A DNA stretch of 64,000 bases from Marinobacter sp. F3R11 (GTDB lineage: Bacteria > Pseudomonadota > Gammaproteobacteria > Pseudomonadales > Oleiphilaceae). Within the stretch, counting starts at the first letter, position 1. Each line of letters begins with the position of its first letter. The position numbers and the translations under genes were made by a program. The notes beneath the pieces were generated by a model. The model made no database searches. It was not told the origin of the DNA and saw only the letters and a list, made by a program, of their open reading frames with translations. The stretch lies in assembly GCF_003318275.1 (NCBI RefSeq), contig NZ_QOCH01000015.1, forward strand, positions 469,608-533,607. The letters are read 5' to 3'. This document shows, piece by piece, positions 37,127-45,931 of this stretch.

Positions 37127-37178
37127 GTCTCGATCCTCCCAACGGCATAGCGGTCAACACCAGGAACCTTGTTCGCGC

Positions 37179-37262
37179 GTCTAACGCTTTTGTTTAGCGG
37201 TGCCCCGACAGGGGCGTCCGGTGGAGCCCGCAGGCCGGAACAAACTACAATATTTGTTAGAA
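37179..37262 (-). repeat. attC recombination site, 84 bp
   Basis: On the minus strand it runs from R'' TTCTAAC to R' GTTAGAC. Inner sequences TTTGTTCCGG and CCGCTAAACAAA pair as L''/L' arms with unpaired bases, and a GCCCC-TGTC-GGGGC hairpin forms the tip. The TAA stop of the preceding gene lies inside R''. R'' is the exact complement of GTTAGAA, the junction at the start of the same cassette, as expected for an integron cassette. Confidence 0.85.
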
Positions 37263-37850
37263 TCTGCCAAAAAGTGAACAGGTTTTCGGAACCGAACTAT
37301 TGTTGCCATTTTGGTTTTCTGTGTTTTCACTAAGAGATTTGGCATTTAATATATTCTTATTAGGATACCTTGATGTTATGGAAAACATTTCCTTCATGGG
37401 GGAACCCTCGGGTTTCTGATAGTAACATAGCTTCAAGAAGCCTGACTCAGAACCAGAAGGATACTGATCGCCATCGATAGTAAATTTCTCAAAAGAAAAC
37501 CCTCTATTATTTAAATCTATCTTATCGACATAGACCTTACCATCAATTGAAACTGATAAAAAATGTTCCCCTTCAGTCCAAACACGGATACTTGCCCCTT
37601 TTAACGAACACTCTGATGACTCTATGATTCCAGGAAAAATAACCCCTTCACTTAACAAACTGGCTTTAATCTCATCACGTAGCTCTCGCGTCCCTTCTTT
37701 GAAAATAGTTTCAGGATTATTCACATAGTCAAATTCAAACGAGGCGTAATCAAGTTCGGGGTGACAGGTTCTAAATATAAACGGCACTCCATAATCCGAA
37801 TATGCTTTGCCTGAAATGCAAATAATCAGAAACAGCAACGAAAGTCGCAT
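37257..37850 (-). CDS. Exported cassette protein of unknown function
   Basis: A 197-residue protein with a clear signal peptide (MRLSLLFLIICISGKAYSDY). The mature part is rich in aromatic and acidic residues, with Cys in FRTCHPELD, SSECSLKGA, KLCYYQKPEG and PKTCSLFG, allowing two disulphides. No family is recognised. The gene has low GC content. It begins 14 bases after a GTTAGAA junction with the ribosome binding site GGAGG directly between them, and its stop codon falls within the next attC. This compact layout is that of a promoterless integron gene cassette. Confidence 0.8.
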   Translation of the reverse strand: MRLSLLFLIICISGKAYSDYGVPFIFRTCHPELDYASFEFDYVNNPETIFKEGTRELRDEIKASLLSEGVIFPGIIESSECSLKGASIRVWTEGEHFLSVSIDGKVYVDKIDLNNRGFSFEKFTIDGDQYPSGSESGFLKLCYYQKPEGSPMKEMFSITSRYPNKNILNAKSLSENTENQNGNNSSVPKTCSLFGRF

Positions 37851-37864
37851 GACGCCTCCAGAAA

Positions 37865-37988
37865 TTCTAACGCCCAGCTAAGCCGACGGAATGGACTTCC
37901 CCCAATAAAATGGACACGCCCAATCACAGGCTAGGAATGTCTAGTGGAACGGGGTAAGTCCATGTCCGAGCGCTTTGATTTGTTAGCC
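37865..37988 (-). repeat. attC recombination site, 124 bp
   Basis: On the minus strand it runs from R'' GGCTAAC to R' GTTAGAA and ends with the typical CGTCGGCTTAGCTGGGCGTT. A strong imperfect dyad joins 37887-37903 (cggaatggacttccccc) with 37951-37968 (ggggtaagtccatgtccg): 12 of 13 inner bases pair, followed by four more pairs beyond one extrahelical G, a recognised attC feature. The stop of the EcsC-family gene is inside R''. R'' is the complement of GTTAGCC, found at the start of that cassette (38811-38817). Confidence 0.87.
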
Positions 37989-38780
37989 AAGCGTGGGAAG
38001 TTCTTGATATATTCGCTGCACAAGTTCCTTTCCATGCTTTCGCTCCAAACGTCGCACAACAAAATGCCCTTTAGCCATGTCTTGGAAATGGTCCATAAAA
38101 ACAGTGTTAATAATTGCTCCACCAGCAGCACCAATTGCTGGCACAGCCTGAGCGGCTGCCTTATCTGTTATTTGTATGCTATACCTCTCTGCGACCTCAG
38201 CAATAAATCTGACCAATACAGGCGCCCCCTCTTGAGTTAATGTTTTGGTCGCCAAAAAGTCAGCCGCGTCTGCAACTAACTTTGCTAATGCAGCTCGTAC
38301 TGCATAGTAGCCACTCTCCGCGCCATCGTCTGACTCGCTAGCACCTCCGAGCGCGAACACCTCAAGGCAAGCGAGCTTAACTTCTACTTGAGAAATTGAT
38401 TCCCCTTCACTTCTTGCAATATCTGCAATTGATCTAAGCATAATGGTGGTAGATAGTGCCAACTCTGCTGCAATAGCAGAAATCCCAAAGAAGCCTCCAA
38501 TTCCGCCAGAAATGGCCACCCCTAATTTATGCCAATTATTTGAAGATGATTCGCCCGGTATATCTTTCATCGTAAAAATAGCTGCATCGGAAGCCTTCAT
38601 TAGGGCAGTTTGAGTGACATCGCTAATTTTCCCTTTCCATTCCACTGGAAGCTGACCTAGCCCCTTTTCTATTGGACTACCAATAAGATTCGTAACCTTC
38701 GCTGCAACACCAGGGTTTTCCAAAATGTTTTTCGCCGATTGCAGTTCTTTCCGATCATTTTCTGGAAATTCGATTCCCAT
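37983..38780 (-). CDS. EcsC-family protein in integron cassette
   Basis: A 265-residue protein of the EcsC family: LGVAISGGIGGFFGISAIAA and ELALSTTIMLRSIADIARSE are the characteristic hydrophobic/helical segments, followed by CLEVFALGG and GAPVLVRFIAEVAERYSIQI, and AVPAIGAAGGAIINTVFMDHF. EcsC was named from a Bacillus ABC-transporter operon, but its role is unsettled; members occur near defence and toxin genes. It reads out of a GTTAGCC junction with AGGAGC upstream and ends in an attC, so it is carried on a cassette. Confidence 0.87.
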   Translation of the reverse strand: MGIEFPENDRKELQSAKNILENPGVAAKVTNLIGSPIEKGLGQLPVEWKGKISDVTQTALMKASDAAIFTMKDIPGESSSNNWHKLGVAISGGIGGFFGISAIAAELALSTTIMLRSIADIARSEGESISQVEVKLACLEVFALGGASESDDGAESGYYAVRAALAKLVADAADFLATKTLTQEGAPVLVRFIAEVAERYSIQITDKAAAQAVPAIGAAGGAIINTVFMDHFQDMAKGHFVVRRLERKHGKELVQRIYQELPTLG

Positions 38781-39129
38781 TACTTCTAAAGCTCCTATAT
38801 GGCTAACAGCGTATTAGATAGAACGCTTAATTATTGCAATAACACCGCCCCCTCAACACTTTTCCATGAACCGGTAGTCGCACTGAGTTCTTTCTAACGG
38901 CATTGCATTAATCGCAAACAGAGCAACATTCATAGCTTGCTACCCTCTACATTAATCCATTCTCAGGCTATCTTCCGTAGCTCTTTGCAAAAGCTTGTTA
39001 AGTCGGGTGAAGAAAGGTGTTTTGTAGTCTGTTTATGCGGCAATCGGAATGTATGGGGCTATCGAGAAGGGAATCCGGAGGGGGAGTCACAGCCCCGGGC
39101 AGGCGCCCAGGGCTGTTGTACTGCAAGTC
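38781..39129. other. Intergenic region between cassette array and fba
   Basis: No gene is seen. It contains a cassette junction (GTTAGCC on the minus strand at 38811-38817), about 270 bases of AT-rich sequence without a complete attC or an attI that I can recognise, and the fba terminator hairpin. A remnant GTTAGAA on the minus strand (38893-38900 region) may mark decayed cassette sequence. No integrase gene is present. Confidence 0.6.
39089..39116 (-). terminator. Hairpin after fba
   Basis: Arms acagccccgggc and gcccagggctgt pair in 11 of 12 positions around a four-base loop, 13 bases after the fba stop. There is no T-run, so termination may be inefficient or Rho-assisted. Confidence 0.65.
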
Positions 39130-40194
39130 TTACTTAACTTTCGGATCCAGCTCACCAGACTCGTAGCGCTCAAACATGCGCTCAAGGTTGATGGGCTTGA
39201 TCTTGCTGGCGTTGCCGGCACAGCCGAAGGCTTCGTAGCGTGCGATGCAGATATCGGTCATGGCTACCATGGTGGCCTTGAGGAATTTGCGCGGGTCAAA
39301 CTCTGCCGGGTTCTGGGCCATGAAACGGCGAACAGCTCCGGTGCTGGCAAGGCGCAGGTCGGTATCGATGTTTACCTTGCGCACGCCGTGCTTGATGCCT
39401 TCAACGATTTCTTCAACCGGTACGCCGTAGGTTTCCGGAATTTCACCACCGAATTCGTTGATCACTTTCAGCCATTCCTGGGGCACAGAGCTGGAGCCGT
39501 GCATAACCAGGTGGGTATCAGGGATACGAGCGTGGATGGCTTTAATCTGGTTGATCGCCAGAATGTCACCTGTTGGCGGACGGGTGAACTTGTAGGCGCC
39601 GTGGCTGGTGCCGATGGCGATGGCCAGTGCGTCTACGTGGGTCTTTTTCACGAAGTCGGCGGCTTCTTCCGGGTCGGTCAGCATCTGATCCATGTCCAGA
39701 GTGCCTTCGGCGCCGATGCCGTCTTCTTCGCCGGCCTGGCCGGTTTCCAGGGAGCCCAGGCAGCCCAGTTCGCCTTCTACGGATACGCCACAGGCGTGCG
39801 CCATTTCAACGGTGCGGCGGGTTACGTCTACGTTGTATTCGTAGCTGGTCGGGGTTTTTCCGTCTTCACCCAGTGAGCCGTCCATCATAACGGAACTGAA
39901 GCCCAGCTGGATGGAGCGCTGGCACACTGAAGGGCTGGTACCGTGGTCCTGGTGCATAACTACCGGGATATGTGGCCATTCTTCAATAGCCGCCAGAATC
40001 ATGTGACGCAGGAACGGAGCACCGGCGTATTTACGGGCACCGGCAGAGGCCTGAACAATAACCGGAGAATCGGTTTTGTCGGCGGCTTCCATGATGGCGC
40101 GCATCTGTTCCAGGTTGTTTACGTTAAAGGCTGGCACACCGTAACCATGCTCGGCGGCGTGGTCCAGCATTTGCCGCATCGAAATCAGGGCCAT
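39130..40194 (-). CDS. fba: Fructose-bisphosphate aldolase, class II
   Basis: Zinc-dependent aldolase interconverting fructose-1,6-bisphosphate with dihydroxyacetone phosphate and glyceraldehyde-3-phosphate in glycolysis and gluconeogenesis. The 354-residue protein has the metal-binding [10 protein letters not shown], the loop [15 protein letters not shown], Glu in [12 protein letters not shown], and HGAYKF plus [11 protein letters not shown]. Its length and the [12 protein letters not shown] segment point to the CbbA-like class IIB form. It is the last gene of the tkt-epd-pgk-fba block. Confidence 0.97.
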   Translation of the reverse strand: MALISMRQMLDHAAEHGYGVPAFNVNNLEQMRAIMEAADKTDSPVIVQASAGARKYAGAPFLRHMILAAIEEWPHIPVVMHQDHGTSPSVCQRSIQLGFSSVMMDGSLGEDGKTPTSYEYNVDVTRRTVEMAHACGVSVEGELGCLGSLETGQAGEEDGIGAEGTLDMDQMLTDPEEAADFVKKTHVDALAIAIGTSHGAYKFTRPPTGDILAINQIKAIHARIPDTHLVMHGSSSVPQEWLKVINEFGGEIPETYGVPVEEIVEGIKHGVRKVNIDTDLRLASTGAVRRFMAQNPAEFDPRKFLKATMVAMTDICIARYEAFGCAGNASKIKPINLERMFERYESGELDPKVK

Positions 40195-40280
40195 TTGGTT
40201 GTCTCCTTGGTTTAAAAAAAGTCACATAAGTTTGAAATCATATTCAGCACGCAGGAGCGTTTTTTTCCCGGCTCAGAACT

Positions 40281-41441
40281 CTATGCTCCGCGCTCTTCCA
40301 GTACGGCAACGGCCGGCAGTACTTTACCTTCCACAAATTCCAGGAAGGCTCCACCGCCGGTGGAAATATAAGAGATCTTGTCAGCTATATTGTATTTGTC
40401 AACGGCTGCAACTGTGTCGCCACCACCGGCCAGTGAGAATGCATCGCTCTCGGCGATGGCTTCAGCCAGGGTTTTGGTGCCGTTGCCAAACTGATCAAAC
40501 TCGAACACACCTACGGGGCCATTCCACAGGATGGTTTTGGCGTTCTTGAGCAGTTCCGCGAACTGGCCTGCGGTTTCCGGGCCTACGTCGAGGATCATGT
40601 CGTCTTCAGTCACGTCGGAAATATTCCGGATGGTGGCTGTAGCACCTTCCGCAAACTCACTGGCAACCACTACGTCGACCGGCAGCGGGATCTTAACGCG
40701 GGAGGCGATGTCTCTGGCAGTATCCAGCAGTTCGTGTTCGCACAGGGATTTACCAACTGGGTGGCCGGCTGCGGCCAGGAAGGTGTTGGCGATGCCGCCA
40801 CCTACGATGATCTGGTCACACACTTTTTCGAGGGCGTTGAGCACGTCAAGTTTGGTGGATACTTTAGCGCCACCAACAATGGCTACAACCGGTTTGGCCG
40901 GGTTATCCAGGGCTTTGCCCAGGGCTTCCAGTTCCGCAGCCAGCAGTGGGCCTGCGCAGGCTTCCGGTGCAAAGCGGGCTACGCCGTGGGTAGATGCCTG
41001 GGCACGGTGGGCTGTACCGAAGGCATCCATCACGTAGATGTCGCACAGGGCAGCGTATTGTTTGGCCAGGGTTTCGTCGTCTTTCTTTTCGCCTTTGTTG
41101 AAGCGAACGTTCTCGAACAGCACCACTTCGCCGTCGGCCACGTCAACGCCACCAAGGTAATCTTTAATCAGGCGCACTTCCTGGCCCAGCACCCCGGTGA
41201 GGTAATCAGCAACCGGCTTCATGGAGGAAGCTTCGTCGTATACACCTTCTTCCGGGCGGCCCAGGTGGGACATCAGCATTACCTTGGCACCGGCGTCTCT
41301 GGCAGCTTTGATGGTGGGCAGGGACGCGCGAATGCGGGCATCACTGGAAATCACGCCGTTTTTTACCGGCACGTTGAGGTCTTCGCGGATCAGAACCCGC
41401 TTACCAGCGAGGTTCAGGTCGGTCATTTTTTTGATGGCCAT
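40281..41441 (-). CDS. pgk: Phosphoglycerate kinase
   Basis: Transfers phosphate between 1,3-bisphosphoglycerate and ADP. At 386 residues it is a normal bacterial PGK, with [49 protein letters not shown] and the nucleotide-binding GPVGVFEF and [12 protein letters not shown]. It lies between epd and fba in a gluconeogenic/glycolytic gene block, with 86 bases to fba. Confidence 0.98.
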   Translation of the reverse strand: MAIKKMTDLNLAGKRVLIREDLNVPVKNGVISSDARIRASLPTIKAARDAGAKVMLMSHLGRPEEGVYDEASSMKPVADYLTGVLGQEVRLIKDYLGGVDVADGEVVLFENVRFNKGEKKDDETLAKQYAALCDIYVMDAFGTAHRAQASTHGVARFAPEACAGPLLAAELEALGKALDNPAKPVVAIVGGAKVSTKLDVLNALEKVCDQIIVGGGIANTFLAAAGHPVGKSLCEHELLDTARDIASRVKIPLPVDVVVASEFAEGATATIRNISDVTEDDMILDVGPETAGQFAELLKNAKTILWNGPVGVFEFDQFGNGTKTLAEAIAESDAFSLAGGGDTVAAVDKYNIADKISYISTGGGAFLEFVEGKVLPAVAVLEERGA

Positions 41442-41505
41442 AACACTAATATCCTTAACGTTTAAATCATGAAGATTGAGGCAGGCTCTCTGGCCAAGCC
41501 TCTTT

Positions 41506-42549
41506 TCACTCTTGAGCCTCTGTGGTTTTACCCAGCCAACTCTGGCTTACATCCAGCATGCGGTTGGCAAATCCCCATTCGTTATCAAACCAGACCAGCA
41601 GTTTTACCATATTCCCCCGGGTTACCCGGGTCTGGCCGCCGTCCACAACACCGGAATGAGCATCGTGGTTGAAGTCGGAGCTGGCCAGCAGTTCATCGGT
41701 GTAACCGAGAATGCCTTTCAGCGGGCCATTTGCTGCGTCTTTCAACACGCGGTTTACTGCGGCTACATCCGTGGTTTCTCTCACATTGAACACCATGTCG
41801 ATAGCAGAGACGTTCATGGTGGGCACGCGCAAAGCCACGGAGCTGAAACGGCCTTCCATGTGAGGAAGCAGGCGCTCAACACCGCGTGCCAGCCCTGTAT
41901 CTACCGGGACTATGTTGTGGAGCGCACTGCGGGTAAGGCGCAGGTCCTGCTGATGGTAGGCGTCTATGACTGGCTGGTCATTCATGGCGGCGTGAATGGT
42001 GGTGGTACAACCCTGCTCCACGCCGAAAGCTTTATCCAGTACACAGATCACCGGAACCAGACAGTTGGTGGTGCAGGAACCTGCTGCCACTATCCGGTCG
42101 GTTTCTGTGATTTCAGACTCGTTGATGCCGTAAACCACGGTGCGATCCACATCCGATTCAGCAGGCTGGGAAAACAGCAGTCGTTTTGCCCCCGCCTGAA
42201 GGTGTCGCTCTGCCGTGGCCCGGTCGGAATAGGAGCCGGAGCATTCCAGTACCAGATCTATGCCCAGTTCATTCCACGGCAACTCGGCCGGGTCTGAATG
42301 GCTGAGCACACGGATGGGATCACCGTTAATGATCAGATCCTGCCCCTGCACCGCAATGCTTCCGGAAAACCGGCCATGGGTGGAATCGTATCGGGTAAGG
42401 TGTGCAATCGTGTCGATATCGGAAAGCTCGTTAATCGCGACCACCTGAAGGTGATCGCGAAAACCGTTTTCGTACAGAGCACGCAACACGCACTGGCCAA
42501 TACGGCCATACCCGTTGATCGCAATACGATAGGGCGCAGGTACTGTCAT
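41506..42549 (-). CDS. epd: Erythrose-4-phosphate dehydrogenase / GAPDH-family enzyme
   Basis: Member of the GAPDH superfamily, 347 residues: NAD-binding [19 protein letters not shown], catalytic Cys in [11 protein letters not shown] and His in [10 protein letters not shown]. The segment [20 protein letters not shown] resembles the Epd-specific equivalent rather than GapA, and Epd commonly precedes pgk and fba in gammaproteobacteria. It would oxidise erythrose-4-phosphate to 4-phosphoerythronate for pyridoxal phosphate synthesis, although GAPDH activity cannot be excluded. Its ATG region abuts the tkt stop by one base. Confidence 0.82.
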   Translation of the reverse strand: MTVPAPYRIAINGYGRIGQCVLRALYENGFRDHLQVVAINELSDIDTIAHLTRYDSTHGRFSGSIAVQGQDLIINGDPIRVLSHSDPAELPWNELGIDLVLECSGSYSDRATAERHLQAGAKRLLFSQPAESDVDRTVVYGINESEITETDRIVAAGSCTTNCLVPVICVLDKAFGVEQGCTTTIHAAMNDQPVIDAYHQQDLRLTRSALHNIVPVDTGLARGVERLLPHMEGRFSSVALRVPTMNVSAIDMVFNVRETTDVAAVNRVLKDAANGPLKGILGYTDELLASSDFNHDAHSGVVDGGQTRVTRGNMVKLLVWFDNEWGFANRMLDVSQSWLGKTTEAQE

Positions 42550-44549
42550 CAGGCGTCCAGCAATTCCGCAGCTACTTCGAGTACGTTTTCTACGGTAAAG
42601 CCGAACTCTTTGAACAGTTCGCCGGCCGGGGCAGATTCACCGAAGGTGGTCATGCCCACAACGCGGCCATCCAGGCCCACGTACTTGTACCAGTAATCCG
42701 CAATCGAGGCTTCGATGGCAATGCGGTTGGTAACTTCCAGCGGCAGCACCTGCTGCTTGTACTCGGCACTCTGGGCATCGAATACGTCAGTTGATGGCAT
42801 GGAAACAACGCGAACTTTCTTGCCCTGCTCACGCAGTTTGGCAGCGCTGTCCTGTGCCAGGCCTACTTCTGAGCCGGTGGCAATCAGGATAAGGTCTGGA
42901 GTGCCTTCGCTGTCTGTCAGCACGTAGGCGCCCTTTGCCACATCCGCCAGTTGCTGTGCGTCACGAGCCTGTGCAGGCAGGTTCTGGCGGGAGAAGATCA
43001 TGGCGGTGGGGCCGTCTTTGCGCTCAAGAGCACTTTTCCAGGCAACCGCGGATTCAACTGCGTCGGCCGGGCGCCAGGTGCTCATGTTCGGAGTGGTGCG
43101 CAGGCTGGCCAGTTGCTCAACCGGCTGATGCGTCGGGCCGTCTTCACCCAGACCAATAGAATCGTGAGTGAACACGTAGATAGCACGCTGTTTCATCAGT
43201 GCGGCCATGCGCACGGCGTTACGGCAGTATTCCATAAAGATCAGGAAGGTCGCGCCGTAAGGTACAAAACCGCCGTGCAGGGCAACACCGTTCATGATGG
43301 CGGCCATGCCGAACTCACGCACACCGTAATAGATGTAGTTACCGTTGGCATCGTTTTTACTTACGCCTTTACAACCGCTCCAGAGAGTGAGGTTGGAGCC
43401 GGCCAGGTCGGCAGAACCGCCAAGCAGTTCCGGCAGTAACGGGCCGTAGGCATTCAGGGTGTTCTGGGAGGCTTTACGGCTGGCAATGGTTTCGCCTTTG
43501 TCCTGACATTCCTGAATGTAAGCCTGGGCTTTTTCAGAGAAATCTGCAGGCAGATCACCGGCCATACGGCGCTTCAGTTCAGCAGCCAGTTCCGGTTCCG
43601 CTTTTTCATATGCAGCAAAGGCTTCGTTCCAGGCGCTTTCGGCGCTGGCGCCTTTATCTTTGGCATTCCAGGCGTCGTAAATGTCGGCAGGAATCTCAAA
43701 CGGGCCGTAAGTCCAGCCCAGGGCTTCGCGGGTCAGTGCAATTTCATCGTCACCCAGCGGGGCGCCGTGGCAATCTTCTTTACCCTGTTTATTGGGTGAG
43801 CCGAAGCCGATGATGGTTTTGCAGCAGATCAGTGTGGGCTGTTCGGTGTTGGCACGGCCAGCCTCAACAGCGGCACGGATGGCATCGGCGTCATGGCCGT
43901 CAACACTGGGGATTACCTGCCAGCCATAGGCTTCAAATCGCTGCGGTGTGTTGTCGGTAAACCAGCCTTCAACTTCGCCATCAATAGAGATGCCGTTGTC
44001 GTCGTAGAACATGATCAGTTTGCCCAGGCCCAGAGTGCCCGCCAGCGAACAGACTTCGTGAGAGATGCCTTCCATAAGGCAGCCATCGCCCAGGAATGCG
44101 TAGGTGTAGTGGTCAACAACTTCATGGCCCGGGCGGTTGAACTGTGCCGCCAGGGTTTTCTCTGCCAGTGCGAAGCCCACTGCGTTAGCAATGCCCTGCC
44201 CCAGTGGGCCAGTGGTGGTTTCTACACCCGGGGTGTAACCGTATTCCGGGTGGCCAGGCGTTTTTGAGTGCAGTTGGCGGAAGTTCTTGAGATCGTCAAT
44301 GGAAACGTCATAGCCGCTCAGGTGCAACAGTGAGTACTGCAGCATGGAGCCATGGCCGTTGGACAGTACAAAACGGTCGCGGTTGGCCCACTGTGGATTA
44401 GCAGGATTGTGGCTCAGGTAATCGTTCCACAGTACCTCGGCGATATCAGCCATGCCCATGGGCGCACCCGGGTGGCCGGATTTGGCTTTCTGAACCGCAT
44501 CCATGCTCAGCGCGCGAATGGCGTTGGCGAGATCTTTACGAGAGGGCAT
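42549..44549 (-). CDS. tkt: Transketolase
   Basis: Thiamine-diphosphate enzyme of the pentose-phosphate pathway, 666 residues from the start chosen. It has [17 protein letters not shown], the ThDP motif [18 protein letters not shown] ending DDNGISIDG, and [18 protein letters not shown]; the middle domain has [19 protein letters not shown] and [20 protein letters not shown]. The frame is open 40 codons further upstream, but GGAG eight bases before this ATG and the family start [18 protein letters not shown] decide it. It heads the tkt-epd-pgk-fba block and is divergent from the SahR-like gene. Confidence 0.97.
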   Translation of the reverse strand: MPSRKDLANAIRALSMDAVQKAKSGHPGAPMGMADIAEVLWNDYLSHNPANPQWANRDRFVLSNGHGSMLQYSLLHLSGYDVSIDDLKNFRQLHSKTPGHPEYGYTPGVETTTGPLGQGIANAVGFALAEKTLAAQFNRPGHEVVDHYTYAFLGDGCLMEGISHEVCSLAGTLGLGKLIMFYDDNGISIDGEVEGWFTDNTPQRFEAYGWQVIPSVDGHDADAIRAAVEAGRANTEQPTLICCKTIIGFGSPNKQGKEDCHGAPLGDDEIALTREALGWTYGPFEIPADIYDAWNAKDKGASAESAWNEAFAAYEKAEPELAAELKRRMAGDLPADFSEKAQAYIQECQDKGETIASRKASQNTLNAYGPLLPELLGGSADLAGSNLTLWSGCKGVSKNDANGNYIYYGVREFGMAAIMNGVALHGGFVPYGATFLIFMEYCRNAVRMAALMKQRAIYVFTHDSIGLGEDGPTHQPVEQLASLRTTPNMSTWRPADAVESAVAWKSALERKDGPTAMIFSRQNLPAQARDAQQLADVAKGAYVLTDSEGTPDLILIATGSEVGLAQDSAAKLREQGKKVRVVSMPSTDVFDAQSAEYKQQVLPLEVTNRIAIEASIADYWYKYVGLDGRVVGMTTFGESAPAGELFKEFGFTVENVLEVAAELLDA

Positions 44550-44744
44550 TAACGTTTCTCCAATGTTTTTCAGGGAAAGTAGGGAGCAACCCAGGGCTTT
44601 TAATGGGGCGATAAAAAGCTGCTCAAAAATAAGGCGCGTATTTTCGCCGATTAGGGTGTGCCGGGGCAAATCATGATGCGCCTTCTGTGCAAATATCCTG
44701 GCGCAGATTCCCGAAAGAGGTTGATTTCAAAGAGTGATAATTCT

Positions 44745-44764
44745 ATATCAAAATATTTTGATAT
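44745..44764. promoter_or_regulatory. Perfect 20-bp palindrome, candidate SahR operator
   Basis: ATATCAAAATATTTTGATAT is fully self-complementary. It lies 42 bases before the SahR-like start and about 195 bases before tkt. A 16-of-20 copy occurs upstream of metK, consistent with one regulator binding both. Confidence 0.78.
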
Positions 44765-44806
44765 GGCTATTGATTGATCACCCAAACCCACTTACACTCC
44801 GCAACC

Positions 44807-45811
44807 ATGACAAGTTTGAATGCACAGGCTAACCAAATATCCTCCGTGGACGTGCTTGCCCCTATCTTCAAGGCAAGCGGCGACCCTCTGCGCCTGGAGA
44901 TTTTGCGTGTGCTGCGGCGCGATACCTTTGGTGTGCTGGAACTCAGCCAACTGTTCGATATGCGCCAGTCCGGCATGAGCCACCACCTGAAAGTAATGCA
45001 CAAGGCAGGGCTGGTAGAGCCGCAGCGTGAAGGCAACTCGATTTTTTATCGGCGCCCGCTGCACCTGGATAACGACAAGCCGACAGATCTGACGATCCGG
45101 CAGATTTTTGAAGCTGTAGACCGCGCACCTTTGCCCGCGCATCTGCAGGAAAAAATTGAATCTATCCGTAACCAGCGCGCAGATCAGTCGCAGGCGTTTT
45201 TCTCCCGGCATTCAGATCAGTTCCGGGAGCAGCAGGAATTGATTGCGGCGTTTGACCTCTACGCGGTGCCTGTGGCCGAGATGATTCGCAAGCGGACACG
45301 CAAACACCACTGGCAGACGGCTCTGGAAATCGGGCCGGGTGAAGGCGGCTTCCTGCCGGTGTTATCAGAGCTTAGTGAACATGTTGTGGCGCTGGATAAC
45401 AGCCGGGACATGCTGGCCAAGGCAACGCGAACCTGCATTGACCAGCACCTCAACAATGTCGATCTGATAGAAGGCATAACCGACACACTGCTGGCCCGCG
45501 GTGATGCGTTTGATCTTGTAGTGGCCAATATGGTGTTACACCACGTACCCAGCCCTGCAGACATTTTTCTGGATGCTGCGGCCTTGATGAATAACGGCGG
45601 TTGCCTGGTTATCAGCGACCTGTGCCGCCACGACCAGAACTGGGCAAAGGATAACTGCGGCGACCTCTGGCTTGGTTTCGAACCGGAAGAGCTCACCGCC
45701 TGGGCAATAGCTGCGGGCCTTAAATCCGGTGAGCAATTGTTTATCGGGTTGCGTAACGGTTTCCAGATTCAGGTCAGAGAATTCTGGAAAACCCAGCTAC
45801 CCTTGAGGTAA
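44807..45811 (+). CDS. sahR: SahR-like regulator: ArsR-type HTH plus SAM-methyltransferase domain
   Basis: Probable repressor of the methionine/S-adenosylmethionine cycle that responds to S-adenosylhomocysteine. Residues ~15-90 are an ArsR winged helix (PIFKASGDPLRLEILRVLRR, ELSQLFDMRQSGMSHHLKVM); residues ~150-334 are a class I methyltransferase fold with SAM motif LEIGPGEGGFLPVL and VVALDNSRDMLAKA. The two-domain build and the neighbours metK, ahcY and metF match the SahR family described in proteobacteria. I start at the ATG for MTSLNAQANQ; a TTG 11 codons upstream is the alternative. The palindrome just upstream suggests autoregulation. Confidence 0.86.
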   Translation: MTSLNAQANQISSVDVLAPIFKASGDPLRLEILRVLRRDTFGVLELSQLFDMRQSGMSHHLKVMHKAGLVEPQREGNSIFYRRPLHLDNDKPTDLTIRQIFEAVDRAPLPAHLQEKIESIRNQRADQSQAFFSRHSDQFREQQELIAAFDLYAVPVAEMIRKRTRKHHWQTALEIGPGEGGFLPVLSELSEHVVALDNSRDMLAKATRTCIDQHLNNVDLIEGITDTLLARGDAFDLVVANMVLHHVPSPADIFLDAAALMNNGGCLVISDLCRHDQNWAKDNCGDLWLGFEPEELTAWAIAAGLKSGEQLFIGLRNGFQIQVREFWKTQLPLR

Positions 45812-45843
45812 CGGAACCCAGGGATAGCAATGCCTCCCAGGGA

Positions 45844-45863
45844 ATATTCAAAAACTTTGATAT
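45844..45863. promoter_or_regulatory. Second candidate SahR operator, upstream of metK
   Basis: ATATTCAAAAACTTTGATAT matches the perfect palindrome upstream of sahR at 16 of 20 positions and keeps the ATAT ends and the TTTGATAT right half. It is 68 bases before the metK ATG. Confidence 0.68.
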
Positions 45864-45865
45864 TG

Positions 45866-45887
45866 GTGTAAGTAGTATTACTTACAC
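45866..45887. promoter_or_regulatory. 22-bp inverted repeat upstream of metK
   Basis: Arms GTGTAAGTA and TACTTACAC pair perfectly around GTAT. It follows the SahR-like operator by two bases and lies about 45 bases before the metK ATG, so it could be a second operator, or overlap the promoter. The binding protein is unknown. Confidence 0.65.
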
Positions 45888-45931
45888 GCTATAACCCACA
45901 AGATTTCGAAACGCTCACAGAGGAGCAAGCT

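Noticed and set aside
37886..37970. Insertion-sequence terminal repeat (tggacttcccccaataaaatgg)
   Set aside because: The dyad is better explained as the folded arms of the attC site; no transposase or target duplication is present.
44550..44669. N-terminal 40-residue extension of transketolase
   Set aside because: The shorter start has a well-placed ribosome site and matches the family start; the extension is not conserved-looking.
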